From: Ruegeria atlantica
GTDB lineage: Bacteria > Pseudomonadota > Alphaproteobacteria > Rhodobacterales > Rhodobacteraceae
Assembly (NCBI RefSeq): GCF_013033965.1
Contig: NZ_WQFE01000001.1
Coordinates: 558,001 to 622,000, forward strand
Length of the DNA stretch: 64,000 bases
Reading direction: 5' to 3'
The notes under the pieces are model-generated. The model had not been told where the DNA came from. It was given only the letters and a program-made list of their open reading frames with translations, and did no database searches. Each line of letters opens with the position of its first letter. Positions within the stretch are counted from its first letter, which is position 1. Positions 1 to 8,510 of the stretch are shown piece after piece. Position numbers and translations under genes: made by a program.

Positions 1-105
1 GCTCAGCAATGTTGCGGGCATTAGCGTCAGGCATGCGTTCTTGGCCCCCGCAATCGGTATCTGACCGTTCAGCGGCCCGTTGCCCGTTACCAAAATCGAA
101 TCCAT
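1..105 (-). CDS. murA: UDP-N-acetylglucosamine 1-carboxyvinyltransferase, N-terminus (partial)
   Basis: Only the first 35 codons lie in the window; the gene runs off the left edge. The protein begins [20 protein letters not shown] and carries Lys22-Asn23, the conserved substrate-binding pair of MurA (EPSP-synthase fold), at the usual position. MurA transfers enolpyruvate from PEP to UDP-GlcNAc, the first committed step of peptidoglycan synthesis in the cytoplasm. The catalytic Cys (about residue 115) is outside the window. The gene starts 6 bases after the stop of a small upstream ORF on the same strand, so the two are probably co-transcribed. Confidence 0.9.
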   Translation of the reverse strand, partial: MDSILVTGNGPLNGQIPIAGAKNACLTLMPATLLS

Positions 106-111
106 CTGCTC

Positions 112-267
112 TTATCCCTCGTCCTTGCCGGTCTTGTCCTCGGAAGCTGCCCGCGCCTTGGCCTGCGCCTTGCGCCGCGCCATATTTGCCTTGAGCGCGG
201 CCTTAAGCCGTTCTTCGCGCGCATCCCCGGATTTACCGTGTTTTTTGGGTGAATTTTTGTCTGCCAT
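112..267 (-). CDS. small basic hypothetical protein upstream of murA
   Basis: A 51-residue ORF starting MADKNSPKKHGKSG and very rich in Lys, Arg, Ala and Glu, with a predicted helical middle (about residues 16-43). There is no signal peptide or membrane segment. An AGAAAGA-type ribosome site precedes the ATG, and the stop is 6 bases before the murA start, giving a tight two-gene unit on the minus strand. I do not recognise a domain. The composition suggests an RNA- or nucleic-acid-associated peptide, but that is only inference. Confidence 0.6.
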   Translation of the reverse strand: MADKNSPKKHGKSGDAREERLKAALKANMARRKAQAKARAASEDKTGKDEG

Positions 268-309
268 TGTCTTTCTCTACAGGAGACGAAAAAAACCGTC
301 CAGACACCC

Positions 310-336
310 TTGCGCCGCGTTTCGTTTGAGTCTAAT
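310..336 (+). promoter_or_regulatory. probable promoter of tRNA-Thr
   Basis: TTGCGC at 310-315 and TCTAAT at 331-336 are separated by 15 bases, and the tRNA starts 14 bases after the -10 box. The spacing to the tRNA matches the better promoter in front of tRNA-Met in this window. Confidence 0.45.
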
Positions 337-350
337 CACCCGCCCACAGC

Positions 351-425
<75 letters not shown>

Positions 426-579
426 TCATCTGCTTTTGAAACAATGACGTGCGCCCAAACGCCCCGGACTTCAGCCGCGTAGAGTGCAGAAACGTGCATG
501 AACAAACCGTGCAAGGCTGAAAGGTTCGGCACAAATCCCGTACAAAGAGAACGTGGTGTTCGCGAAATCCCCGAGCGGG

Positions 580-1083
580 TCAGATGCGCCGTTCCGAAGC
601 CGCCAGCGCGCCGGCAAGTGAGTTATTGATCTCAGAGGGGATATCCCGTCCCTGCTGTTTCAACTTTGCTGCAACCCATCCTGCGGAATGCCCACGGCAT
701 CCGATCTTGTTTGAGCGAGCGGCGGCCGGTGTCGTCACTTCGTCGTTTGCCAAGGCCATGGACACCTCGACCTCAGAATCTGGCAGGGCCATTCTGACTG
801 CGCTGAACACATCCATGGAAACCTGCAACGTCTGATGCTCAAGCCGGTGTGTGGCGTTGGTCAGTAAGCGCGTGCAGTAAGCCGAAAGAAAATACCAGCG
901 GAATACCTGGAAAACTCGCCCCTTGGCACCGCCCGGTTCTGGCGCGCCGCCTGCAACAGAGGTCAGCTGGGAAAAGGCGGCCTTGGCCAATTCGGCCGCA
1001 TCACAAATCTGACGTTCGCGGTTTGCACACGAGAAAGCGCCGCTGGGGCGACGGGGCTCGGTACTACCGGTTTCCAGGTGCAT
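580..1083 (-). CDS. hypothetical protein, 167 aa
   Basis: I do not recognise this protein. It is supported as a gene by a strong ribosome site (GGAGG six bases before the ATG at 1081-1083) and an uninterrupted 167-codon frame. The sequence looks globular and largely helical: a stretch of helices at about residues 27-45 and 58-80, an aromatic cluster (FRWYFLSAYC, about 61-70), and a C-terminal region with HSAGWVAAKLKQQG (about 131-144). There is no signal peptide, and no obvious catalytic motif. It stands alone between tRNA-Thr and an AT-rich spacer. Confidence 0.55.
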   Translation of the reverse strand: MHLETGSTEPRRPSGAFSCANRERQICDAAELAKAAFSQLTSVAGGAPEPGGAKGRVFQVFRWYFLSAYCTRLLTNATHRLEHQTLQVSMDVFSAVRMALPDSEVEVSMALANDEVTTPAAARSNKIGCRGHSAGWVAAKLKQQGRDIPSEINNSLAGALAASERRI

Positions 1084-1469
1084 TGATATCCTCCATCGTC
1101 AAAATGTGATGAAGATATGAATTCTGACGGTATCGCTTGCATGCGAAAAGCGGTCAAAATCTCCCGATGTATAGTCTTTTTTGGCCAACTTCAGAGTCTG
1201 TCTATTCATTTCACTCAATAAGGTGGCCTGCTTTGCGCCTTTTGGTCAACGGGGGAAACGCTACAAATGTTAAGATTTTCGGCGAAATGCACACATATCT
1301 GACATGATCTTGTAATAGTTATGCCCATTTCGATATGTATGAATACTCAATCCTGCTGACCAGTTTACCAGTAAAGTTTTAACGAGGGGGTACGAAGCAG
1401 GACCAGGGGGTGAGCGCCTGTCCGGCCAGGCTCGCCTTGGGACAGAGACGCTCCCCCCGTCCTCGCTGG
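1084..1469. other. non-coding spacer, AT-rich
   Basis: This 386-base gap separates the hypothetical gene from the GlxA-type regulator. The middle (about 1160-1380) is AT-rich compared with its surroundings and must hold the promoter for the minus-strand gene at 580-1083. A short ORF that overlaps the regulator's stop has no ribosome site and an unconvincing sequence. I see no RNA gene, repeat or terminator here. Confidence 0.5.
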
Positions 1470-2432
1470 TCAATCAATTTTGTTCTTTTGGGCGTGCGGC
1501 GTCACGCCAAAGCTTGACCGGTACACCCGCGAGAAATGCCCCGGGTTCTCAAACCCGCAGGCCATAGCCACCTCGGTCACGGACGCTTCGGTCTGCAACA
1601 GCAGCTTCTGAGCGCGCTCAAGTCGCAACTCCATAAAGTACTTTTTGGGCGAGGTGTTGAGGTATTTGCCGAACAGCCTTTCCAGCTGACGTGTCGAAAT
1701 GCCAAGATCCTCGGCGATTTGCGACGGGGATACCGGAGCCTCGATGCAATCCTGCATGGTGTGGATGGCCTTGGCGAGGTGCGCATTGCGCATCCCATTG
1801 CGCGATTGCAGCGAAACACGCTGTTTTGCCGTGGCATTGCGCACTGCGTTATAGACCATCTGGTCGGCCACGGCGATCGACAGCTCCTCGCCATGGTCGC
1901 GTTCAATCAGATGCAGCATCAGGTCCGCCGTCGCGGTGCCGCCCGAGGCGGTGATGTGTTTCTCATCCGCAACGAAGACGCTGCGCACAAGGTTCACTTC
2001 GGGAAAAGCCTCCATGAAGGCGTCATGGTATTCCCAGTGGATAGCCGCCTGCATCCCGTCCAGAAATCCAGCCTCGGCCAGCAACCATGCGCCCGAACAC
2101 AATGCACCAATGGCCGTTCCCCGCGCACGTTCGCGTCGCAAGGTTGCAAGCAAATGGCGCGAGACATGGTTGCGCATATGAATGCCAGATAGCACAAACA
2201 GCTGGTCGGTTTTTGGCAAAGTGTCCAACCCGCCATGAACCAATGTCACCGACCCGTTGGAACAAACGGCCTGCGCGCCGTGTTCGGACACGAAGGCCCA
2301 TTCATACAGATCTTCTCCACTGACGAGGTTGGCAATGCGCAGCGGTTCGACTGCGCAGGAAAAGGCGAGGTGCGAGAACTCCTCGATCAGGATGAAACTG
2401 ATGCGGCGAGGTTGGCGCATAGGGTGTCCCAT
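1470..2432 (-). CDS. GlxA-family transcriptional regulator (DJ-1/PfpI + AraC)
   Basis: A 320-residue regulator with an N-terminal DJ-1/PfpI-like domain (about 10-190, with the nucleophile-elbow-like ALCSGAW around Cys112) and a C-terminal AraC double helix-turn-helix (about 220-315: SPSQIAEDLGISTRQLERLF and VTEVAMACGFENPGHFSRVY). This architecture is that of GbdR, CdhR and related activators of glycine betaine, carnitine and arginine catabolism. The betaine genes nearby make a GbdR-like role reasonable, but the ligand cannot be read from sequence. An alternative start lies four codons downstream (ATG at 2420). It is divergent from the GntR gene. Confidence 0.85.
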   Translation of the reverse strand: MGHPMRQPRRISFILIEEFSHLAFSCAVEPLRIANLVSGEDLYEWAFVSEHGAQAVCSNGSVTLVHGGLDTLPKTDQLFVLSGIHMRNHVSRHLLATLRRERARGTAIGALCSGAWLLAEAGFLDGMQAAIHWEYHDAFMEAFPEVNLVRSVFVADEKHITASGGTATADLMLHLIERDHGEELSIAVADQMVYNAVRNATAKQRVSLQSRNGMRNAHLAKAIHTMQDCIEAPVSPSQIAEDLGISTRQLERLFGKYLNTSPKKYFMELRLERAQKLLLQTEASVTEVAMACGFENPGHFSRVYRSSFGVTPHAQKNKID

Positions 2433-2475
2433 TCAGCTTGCCGTGGTCGACGGTTTATGCTGCACGATTTTTTTC

Positions 2476-2483
2476 TGTATACA
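2476..2483. promoter_or_regulatory. candidate GntR/FCD operator TGTATACA
   Basis: The 126-base divergent gap between the GlxA-type and GntR genes contains a perfect 8-base palindrome TGTATACA, followed by further TTGTAT and GAATACA elements up to about 2505. FCD-type GntR proteins commonly bind short palindromes of the TTGTATACAA kind, so autoregulation is plausible. Confidence 0.4.
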
Positions 2484-2558
2484 AGTTGTATTTTGTTCGA
2501 ATACACAGAACAAAACAAATAATTTGTACGATTCGCGCGGCGACCGCTGGAGGAACGG

Positions 2559-3269
2559 ATGAAAGAGGACGCCAAAACCCGGAAAGCCGAGTTGATGGAG
2601 CATCTGAAGGTTTCGATCCTGACGCTGCGCCTTCAGCCGGGCACAGATCTGGACGAGGCGCATCTGTCCGACGTTTTCGGCCTGTCCCGCACACCATTGC
2701 GCGAAGTGTTCCGGCAATTGGCTGGTGAAGGCTATCTGGACCTGCGCACCAATCGCAGCGCCAGGGTGTCCGAGATGTCTTATACCACGCTGCGCGACTT
2801 CTTTCTGGCTGCGCCGATGGTGTATAGCGCAATCCTGCGATTAGCCGCCCTGAATGCAACCAAAACACAAATTGAAGACCTGAAAGATGCGCAGCAAGGG
2901 TTCAAGGCCGCGTTGCGGTCCGGATCTGCCGAAGATCGCGCACTGACCAACAACCGCTTTCACGATGTGACCGGAGAGATGTCGGGCAATGTTTACTTAC
3001 TGCCGTCGTTCAACCGGCTACTGATCGACCATGCGCGGATTGGAATGACGTTCTACCGCCCAAAGACGGCTGAGATGTCGGGGAACCTGTCGCTGGCCAG
3101 TCAGCAGCATGACGCGATCATCGCGGCAATAGAGTCCCGCGATGATGGCGCCGCGGCCCAGTTGGCGGAAGATCACTGGAATCTGTCACGCGATCAGATC
3201 GAGATGTACGTGATGCCCGACGCGCTGGATGTCCCGATGGGCATCCCGCCCCTTTCGAAACCCGCATGA
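2559..3269 (+). CDS. GntR-family regulator with FCD domain
   Basis: 236 residues. A winged helix-turn-helix lies at about 15-75 (HLSDVFGLSRTPLREVFRQL) and an all-helical FCD ligand domain at about 85-215. Three His in FCD-type positions (in NNRFHDV, SQQHDAI and AEDHWN) suggest a metal-assisted carboxylate ligand site. A GGAGG ribosome site sits six bases before the ATG. The gene heads a same-strand run with the DHDPS-family lyase, aldehyde dehydrogenase and FAD oxidase, which it probably represses until a carboxylate inducer binds. Confidence 0.85.
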   Translation: MKEDAKTRKAELMEHLKVSILTLRLQPGTDLDEAHLSDVFGLSRTPLREVFRQLAGEGYLDLRTNRSARVSEMSYTTLRDFFLAAPMVYSAILRLAALNATKTQIEDLKDAQQGFKAALRSGSAEDRALTNNRFHDVTGEMSGNVYLLPSFNRLLIDHARIGMTFYRPKTAEMSGNLSLASQQHDAIIAAIESRDDGAAAQLAEDHWNLSRDQIEMYVMPDALDVPMGIPPLSKPA

Positions 3270-3276
3270 GGACGGA

Positions 3277-4194
3277 ATGAACCCAATTTTCAGATTTGAG
3301 GGGATCTACACCCCTGTCGTCACACCCTACCACGCTGATGGCAGCGTGAATTGGGACGCTCTGGCGCAGGTGATCGAATACCTGATCGAAAACGGCGTGC
3401 ACGGGATGATCTCGGGCGGATCGACGGGCGAGAATTATGCTCAGACCGTGGAAGAACGGCTGGAATTGGCCACTTTCACCCATAAGCAGTTGAAAGGCCG
3501 GTTGCCTCTGGTCGTCGGAACCGGAGCGATGCTGACACCGGATTCAATCGCGCTGGCCTCTGGCGCGCGAGAGGTCGGTGCCGATGCAATCTTGCTGGCC
3601 AGCCCTCCCTATTCTGTACCAACCGACCGGGAAAACGCGCTGAACGCGCTGGCCATCGACAAGGCCGCAGACCTGCCGGTGATGCTGTACAACTACCCGC
3701 ACCGCACTGGTACTATGATGGGCGAGGAGTTCCTTGACCGCGTGGGTCGCAGCCGGAACTTTTGCGGCATCAAGGAAAGCTCAGGCGATATCAACCGGGT
3801 GCACCTGCTGGCGCGGGACTATCCGCATATCCAGCTGGGTTGCGGCATGGACGATCAGGCGTTGGAGTTCTTTGCCTGGGGTGCGCCGTTCTGGGTGTGC
3901 GGCGGGTCCAACTTTCTGCCAGCCGAACATGTCGCCTTGTACCAGGCCTGCGTGGTCGAAGGAGATTTCACCAAGGGCCGTCGGATCATGAGCGCTATGA
4001 TGCCGTTGATGCGAGTGCTGGAACAGGGCGGCAAGTTCATCCAGACCATCAAGCATGGTGTCAATATGAACGGGATTGATGCAGGTGCGATGCGGCCTCC
4101 GCTGAAAGGTTTGAACAAGGACGACAAGCGCGCGCTGGAACAGGTGACGCGCGTGTTGAAAAAGACAATCGCAGATATCGTGGCGGAGGGCTAA
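3277..4194 (+). CDS. DHDPS/N-acetylneuraminate lyase-family protein
   Basis: A class I aldolase-type TIM barrel of 305 residues. Visible family motifs are GGSTGE (47-52, the GTTGE-type carboxylate loop), Tyr138 in LYNYPHRTG and the Schiff-base Lys166 in CGIKESSGD. The start at 3277 was chosen for its GAGGA ribosome site; a longer frame upstream overlaps the regulator. Followed 3 bases later by an aldehyde dehydrogenase, it resembles pairs in which a DHDPS-family dehydratase or deaminase makes 2-oxoglutarate semialdehyde (KdgD, or 1-pyrroline-4-hydroxy-2-carboxylate deaminase). With the betaine epimerase nearby, the deaminase role is my preferred inference; the true substrate is unproven. Confidence 0.85.
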   Translation: MNPIFRFEGIYTPVVTPYHADGSVNWDALAQVIEYLIENGVHGMISGGSTGENYAQTVEERLELATFTHKQLKGRLPLVVGTGAMLTPDSIALASGAREVGADAILLASPPYSVPTDRENALNALAIDKAADLPVMLYNYPHRTGTMMGEEFLDRVGRSRNFCGIKESSGDINRVHLLARDYPHIQLGCGMDDQALEFFAWGAPFWVCGGSNFLPAEHVALYQACVVEGDFTKGRRIMSAMMPLMRVLEQGGKFIQTIKHGVNMNGIDAGAMRPPLKGLNKDDKRALEQVTRVLKKTIADIVAEG

Positions 4195-4197
4195 GGC

Positions 4198-5694
4198 ATG
4201 GAATTGCTGACACAGGACGAATATAAATCCATCGCCGCGGACCTGACCTTTCCAACCGGGGCCTTCATTGACGGCGCGTTCCGCCCGGCGATCTCGGGCG
4301 AGACTTTCGAAACAGTGAATCCCGCAACGGGTGAAAAACTTGCCGATATCGCGGCTTGCGCCGCGGCGGATGTCGATTTCGCGGTCGAGAAAGCGCGCGA
4401 AGCGTTTGATGATGGACGGTGGTCGAAACTGCACCCCTCGGACCGCAAAGACGTACTAATCCGCCTGTGCAAGCTGATAACCCGCAACGCCCGGGAACTG
4501 GCGGTGATGGAGAGCATCGACAGCGGCAAAACCATCTATGACTGCGAAACCGTGGACGTGCCTGAAACGATCCACTGCCTGAAATGGCACGCCGAAGCAA
4601 TCGACAAGATCTACGATCAGGTTTCACCCGCCAGCGACGATCACATCGCCATGGTGGTGCGCGAACCGATTGGTGTTGTCGGACTGGTGCTGCCGTGGAA
4701 CTTCCCGTTGCTGATGCTGGCGTGGAAGATCGGGCCTGCTCTGGCGGCGGGCTGTTCGGTGGTGGTGAAACCGGCGGCGGAAACCTCGCTGACCGCCTTG
4801 CGTCTGGCCGAACTGGCGATGGAGGCGGGTCTGCCGCGCGGCGTTCTGAACATCGTTCCGGGCGGCGGGGCCGAGGTCGGCGAACCTATCGGGCGTCATA
4901 TGGATATCGACATGGTGTCCTTTACCGGCTCGACTGTCACGGGCAAGCGTTTCCTGACCTACTCGGCAGAAAGCAACGCCAAGGAAGTCGTGCTGGAGAT
5001 GGGCGGCAAGAACCCCGCCATCGTGATGAACGACGCCGAGAACCTGGATCGGGTGGCCGCGCAAGTGGTCAATGGCGCGTTCTGGAATATGGGTGAGAAC
5101 TGCTCCGCCAGTTCCCGTCTGATCGTGCACAAGGATGTGAAGGCGGAACTGCTGGAGCGTATCGAGCATCACGCCAAACAGTGGAATATCGGCGATCCCC
5201 TGAACCCGGAAACCCGCATGGGCGCGTTGGTCAGCGAAAGCCATTACAACAAGGTCTGCGGCTATCTGGGTCAGGCCAAGAACGTGGTGATCGGCGGCAA
5301 AGCTGACAAAGGCTTTGTCGAAGCCACAGTGGTCGAGGTTCCGGGCAACAACGATACGCTGGCACGTGAGGAAATCTTTGGCCCGGTCCTGTCGGTAATC
5401 GAAGTCTCGGGCTTTGACGAAGCCATCAAGATCGCCAATGACACCGATTATGGCCTCTGCGCATCTATCTTCACAGCCAACGCCAAACGTGCCATTCGCG
5501 GCGCGCGGGCGATCCGGGCGGGAACCGTCACGGTCAACAGCTTTGGCGAGGGTGATATCACGACACCATTCGGTGGCTACAAACAATCAGGCTTTGGCGG
5601 GCGCGATAACTCGGTGCATGCCCATGACCAGTACACCCAACTAAAAACAATCTGGATTGATCTGGCTGACGATGCGGATGAGGCGATCGATTGA
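4198..5694 (+). CDS. NAD(P)-dependent aldehyde dehydrogenase
   Basis: 498 residues, full length for the family. The cofactor-side motif PWNFPLLML (166-174), the general base Glu267 in VLEMGGKNP and the nucleophile Cys302 in GENCSASSR are all present. The overall look is that of PuuC-type and semialdehyde dehydrogenases. It follows the DHDPS-family gene by 3 bases and overlaps the next oxidase gene, so all three are one transcript. In this context a 2-oxoglutarate-semialdehyde dehydrogenase feeding the TCA cycle is likely; gamma-glutamyl-aminobutyraldehyde dehydrogenase is an alternative. Confidence 0.88.
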   Translation: MELLTQDEYKSIAADLTFPTGAFIDGAFRPAISGETFETVNPATGEKLADIAACAAADVDFAVEKAREAFDDGRWSKLHPSDRKDVLIRLCKLITRNARELAVMESIDSGKTIYDCETVDVPETIHCLKWHAEAIDKIYDQVSPASDDHIAMVVREPIGVVGLVLPWNFPLLMLAWKIGPALAAGCSVVVKPAAETSLTALRLAELAMEAGLPRGVLNIVPGGGAEVGEPIGRHMDIDMVSFTGSTVTGKRFLTYSAESNAKEVVLEMGGKNPAIVMNDAENLDRVAAQVVNGAFWNMGENCSASSRLIVHKDVKAELLERIEHHAKQWNIGDPLNPETRMGALVSESHYNKVCGYLGQAKNVVIGGKADKGFVEATVVEVPGNNDTLAREEIFGPVLSVIEVSGFDEAIKIANDTDYGLCASIFTANAKRAIRGARAIRAGTVTVNSFGEGDITTPFGGYKQSGFGGRDNSVHAHDQYTQLKTIWIDLADDADEAID

Positions 5695-7031
5695 CGGCGT
5701 ATACAGCAAAACGCCTTCCCCGGCAGACAGGTTCGGCGGGGTGGAATGCCATCCTGCCGCCTCAGACACCTCTGCCAAAGCTGGAGCAAAGCACCAACGC
5801 GGACATCACCATTGTCGGTGGCGGTTTTGTAGGGCTCAGCGCCGCGCGCAGGCTGCGTCAGCTTGAGCCAACGCTTAAGGTCGTTCTGCTGGAAGCCGGT
5901 CGCTTTGCCGAAGGGTCCGCCGGACGCAATTCAGGCTTCATGATTGATCTGCCGCACGATCTGGCGTCCGACAATTACGCCGGTGACGGGCTTGAAGCAG
6001 ACCGGGCGACCATCGCCCTGAACCGCCGCGCCATCGCTTTCGCGACGGACGTTGCCCAAGATTGTCGCCTGTCTGATGAGATGTTCGATCCCTGCGGCAA
6101 GTTCAACGCGGCCGCCACTGGCAGCGGCGACAAGCACAATCGCGAATTTGCCGCGCATCTGAAACGATTGGGGGAACCCTGCACGCTCTATGATCGTCAG
6201 CAGATGCAGGAGATTACCGGCAGCCCGCATTACAGATCGGGTCTTTACGCGCCGGGCACGGTGATGATTCAGCCCGCAGGATATGTCCGAGCTCTGTCCT
6301 CCCATCTATCGTCGCAGGTCGATCTATTCGAAAACTCCCCGGTAATCGCTTTTGAAAAACAGGGGTCGGGTTGGTTGGTGAAAACGCCAGAGGCGCAGGT
6401 GGCCACGGGACGTATCATTCTGGCGAATAATGGCCACCTGGAGAGCTTTGGCTTCTACCAACGCAGGTTAATGCACATCTGCCTCTATGCATCGATAACA
6501 GAACCTCTGACACCGGGGCAGATCAAGACATTGGGTGGTCAGGCCCGCTGGTCGGTCACTCCGGCTGATCCGATGGGCACCTCGGTCCGAAGGGTCTCGG
6601 GCAGTTACGGTGACCGGATTCTGATCCGCTCCTGCTCCAGCTTTCATCCAACGATTGAAACCAGCCCGATGCGTTTGCGCAATGCGGGCTGGGTGCATGA
6701 CCGGAAGTTCCGGGAACGGTTCCCGCATTTGCCCGACGTTCGGATGGAGCACCGCTGGGCCGGTATGCTGTGCCTCAGCCGGAACGGTTCGGCGGCGTTC
6801 GGGGAACTGGAGAGCGGCGTTTTCTCAGCTTGCTGCCAGAACGGTCTGGGCATCGCGCGCGGCACCCTGCAGGGCATGGGCGTCGCCGATTTGATTGCAA
6901 ACGGGGGCTCAGAGATCGCCGACCATTTCCTTGCCCAACCGATGCCACCGCGCCTTCCACCCGAGCCGTTCGCGGCACTTGGGGCGAACAGCTACCTGAT
7001 CTGGAAAGAATGGCGCTCGGGCAAGGAATGA
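5691..7031 (+). CDS. FAD-dependent amine/amino acid oxidoreductase (DAO family)
   Basis: 446 residues with an N-terminal Rossmann FAD site (IVGGGFVGLSAARR, about 41-54) and the GSAGRNSGFM segment typical of PuuB-like oxidases. The apparent start is a TTG that overlaps the stop of the aldehyde dehydrogenase (TTGA), implying translational coupling; no better in-frame start is near. It should oxidise a secondary amine or D-imino acid. Beside the epimerase and lyase a cis-4-hydroxy-D-proline (or D-proline) dehydrogenase is a good candidate; gamma-glutamylputrescine oxidase is the main alternative. It converges with the SDR gene 4 bases away. Confidence 0.82.
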   Translation: MTAYTAKRLPRQTGSAGWNAILPPQTPLPKLEQSTNADITIVGGGFVGLSAARRLRQLEPTLKVVLLEAGRFAEGSAGRNSGFMIDLPHDLASDNYAGDGLEADRATIALNRRAIAFATDVAQDCRLSDEMFDPCGKFNAAATGSGDKHNREFAAHLKRLGEPCTLYDRQQMQEITGSPHYRSGLYAPGTVMIQPAGYVRALSSHLSSQVDLFENSPVIAFEKQGSGWLVKTPEAQVATGRIILANNGHLESFGFYQRRLMHICLYASITEPLTPGQIKTLGGQARWSVTPADPMGTSVRRVSGSYGDRILIRSCSSFHPTIETSPMRLRNAGWVHDRKFRERFPHLPDVRMEHRWAGMLCLSRNGSAAFGELESGVFSACCQNGLGIARGTLQGMGVADLIANGGSEIADHFLAQPMPPRLPPEPFAALGANSYLIWKEWRSGKE

Positions 7032-7035
7032 CCGG

Positions 7036-7770
7036 TCAGGGAAGGCTGAGTTTGGTCATGCGCCCTCCGTCCACCGTGTAAACCTGTCCGGTGATAAAGC
7101 TGGCGTCATCTGACGCCAAAAACGCGACCAGAGCGGCAACTTCGTCAGGGCGTCCGGTTCGGGCCATCGGGTGGATACGGCCGATGTCGCGGCGAAACGC
7201 ACTTGGGTCCGGCTGCGCCTCGACGAAACCCATGTTCAGCTCGGTGTCGATCCACCCTGGGGCTACGGCGTTACATCGGATGCCATCCGCACCGTGATCG
7301 ACAGCCACTGCGCTCGTCAGACCATGCAGGCCGGCTTTGGTTGCGCAATACGCGGCGTGCCCAGGATTGCTGCCCAGCCCTTCGATTGAGCCGATGTTGA
7401 CGATGTTCCCTTGCACCTGCCTCAGGTGGGGCAATGCCGCCTTTATCAGCAAGAACGGGGCCGTAAGATTAACCGTCAGATTGCGCTGCCAGTCTTCCGG
7501 GCTCATCTCTTCGACCGAGGCTTCCTGCATCATACCCGCGTTGTTTACGAGGATGTCCAAGCGCCCTGCCCGCCCGATGACGTGATCGATCACAGATTGC
7601 GGGCTGTCTGGATTGCTGAAATCCGCCTTGATCCCCTCGTAATCCGGGTCCGTGCCGCGTTGTGCCGTGAACACCCGAGCGCCATCGTTGTGCAGCCGCT
7701 CAGCGATGGCCCGGCCAATGCCACTACGCCCGCCTGTGACCAGAGCGGTTTTGTCTCCAAATCGGGTCAT
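7036..7770 (-). CDS. SDR-family oxidoreductase
   Basis: A classical short-chain dehydrogenase of 244 residues. It has the nucleotide motif TGGRSGIG (12-19), NNAG (76-79) and the catalytic Ser128, Tyr141 and Lys145. The start at 7770 overlaps the stop of the preceding SDR gene (ATGA), which fixes the start and shows coupling. It is the last gene of the epimerase operon. The substrate is unknown; in context, an alcohol or hydroxy-acid intermediate of betaine breakdown. Confidence 0.85.
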   Translation of the reverse strand: MTRFGDKTALVTGGRSGIGRAIAERLHNDGARVFTAQRGTDPDYEGIKADFSNPDSPQSVIDHVIGRAGRLDILVNNAGMMQEASVEEMSPEDWQRNLTVNLTAPFLLIKAALPHLRQVQGNIVNIGSIEGLGSNPGHAAYCATKAGLHGLTSAVAVDHGADGIRCNAVAPGWIDTELNMGFVEAQPDPSAFRRDIGRIHPMARTGRPDEVAALVAFLASDDASFITGQVYTVDGGRMTKLSLP

Positions 7771-8510
7771 GATACGGGTTTGCCTCCGTTCACTTCGAGC
7801 AACGCACCACAAACATAACGTGATGCGTCCGACGCCAGAAACAGGATTACATCCGCGATATCCTCAGGCTCGGCAATGCGCCCCAAAGGAACGGTCTGGC
7901 CAAGTTCGGCCACCGCTGTATCCGGATCGAAACCGCGTTTGGCAAACCCGGATCGCAGCATCGGGGTGTTTACCTCGTTCGGGCAAACGGCGTTAATGCG
8001 GATACCCTGATGGGCGTGATCCATCCCCATGCATTGGGTCAAAGACGCGATGGCCGCCTTTGTCATGCAATAGACTGCGTGCTTGGGACCGGGCCGTAAT
8101 CCCCAACAGGAGGCCGTGTTAACAATGGTCCCACCCCCGGCTGACGCCATGATCGGGATCGCGGCGCGACAAATGCGGAACGGAGCCTCGACATTCACAC
8201 CCATCGACAACGCCATGTCCTGATCGGTGGTCTCGGTAACCGCGCCGCGCGTGATGACGCCTGCGTTGTTGACGACAATATCCAGCCCGCCCAGCGCATC
8301 TGCCGCCCTTTGCGGCAGTGCATCGGTATAGACCGGATCCAGCAGATCGCCAGCCAGATGCGCCTCAGCCTCGATCCCTTCAGTCAAGCGGTCCGCAACG
8401 GCAACCCGCGCGCCAGCAGCACGCAAGCGGCGCACCAGTGAGATTCCGATCCCCCCAGCAGCACCCGTCACCAAGGCCGATTTTCCTGCAAATTCCATGA
8501 CATGTTCCAT
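7767..8510 (-). CDS. SDR-family oxidoreductase
   Basis: 247 residues. The coenzyme motif TGAAGGIG (15-22), NNAG (81-84) and the Ser134/Tyr147/Lys151 triad (NTASCWG and AVYCMTK) mark it as a classical NAD(P) short-chain dehydrogenase. Its start codon shares bases with the stop of the epimerase gene (TGATG), and its own stop overlaps the next SDR. A second ATG four codons in is possible. It is not a close duplicate of its SDR neighbour, so the two probably act on different intermediates. Confidence 0.85.
   Translation of the reverse strand: MEHVMEFAGKSALVTGAAGGIGISLVRRLRAAGARVAVADRLTEGIEAEAHLAGDLLDPVYTDALPQRAADALGGLDIVVNNAGVITRGAVTETTDQDMALSMGVNVEAPFRICRAAIPIMASAGGGTIVNTASCWGLRPGPKHAVYCMTKAAIASLTQCMGMDHAHQGIRINAVCPNEVNTPMLRSGFAKRGFDPDTAVAELGQTVPLGRIAEPEDIADVILFLASDASRYVCGALLEVNGGKPVS

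Noticed and set aside
1270..1473. 67-codon minus-strand frame starting on the GlxA-type stop (ATGA)
   Set aside because: The overlap looks like coupling, but there is no protein-like composition or recognisable domain, and it crosses an AT-rich spacer.
5691..7031. Aldehyde dehydrogenase and FAD oxidase as puuC/puuB putrescine catabolism
   Set aside because: Family resemblance is real, but no gamma-glutamylputrescine synthetase or hydrolase is nearby, and the DHDPS-family and epimerase neighbours suit another pathway.
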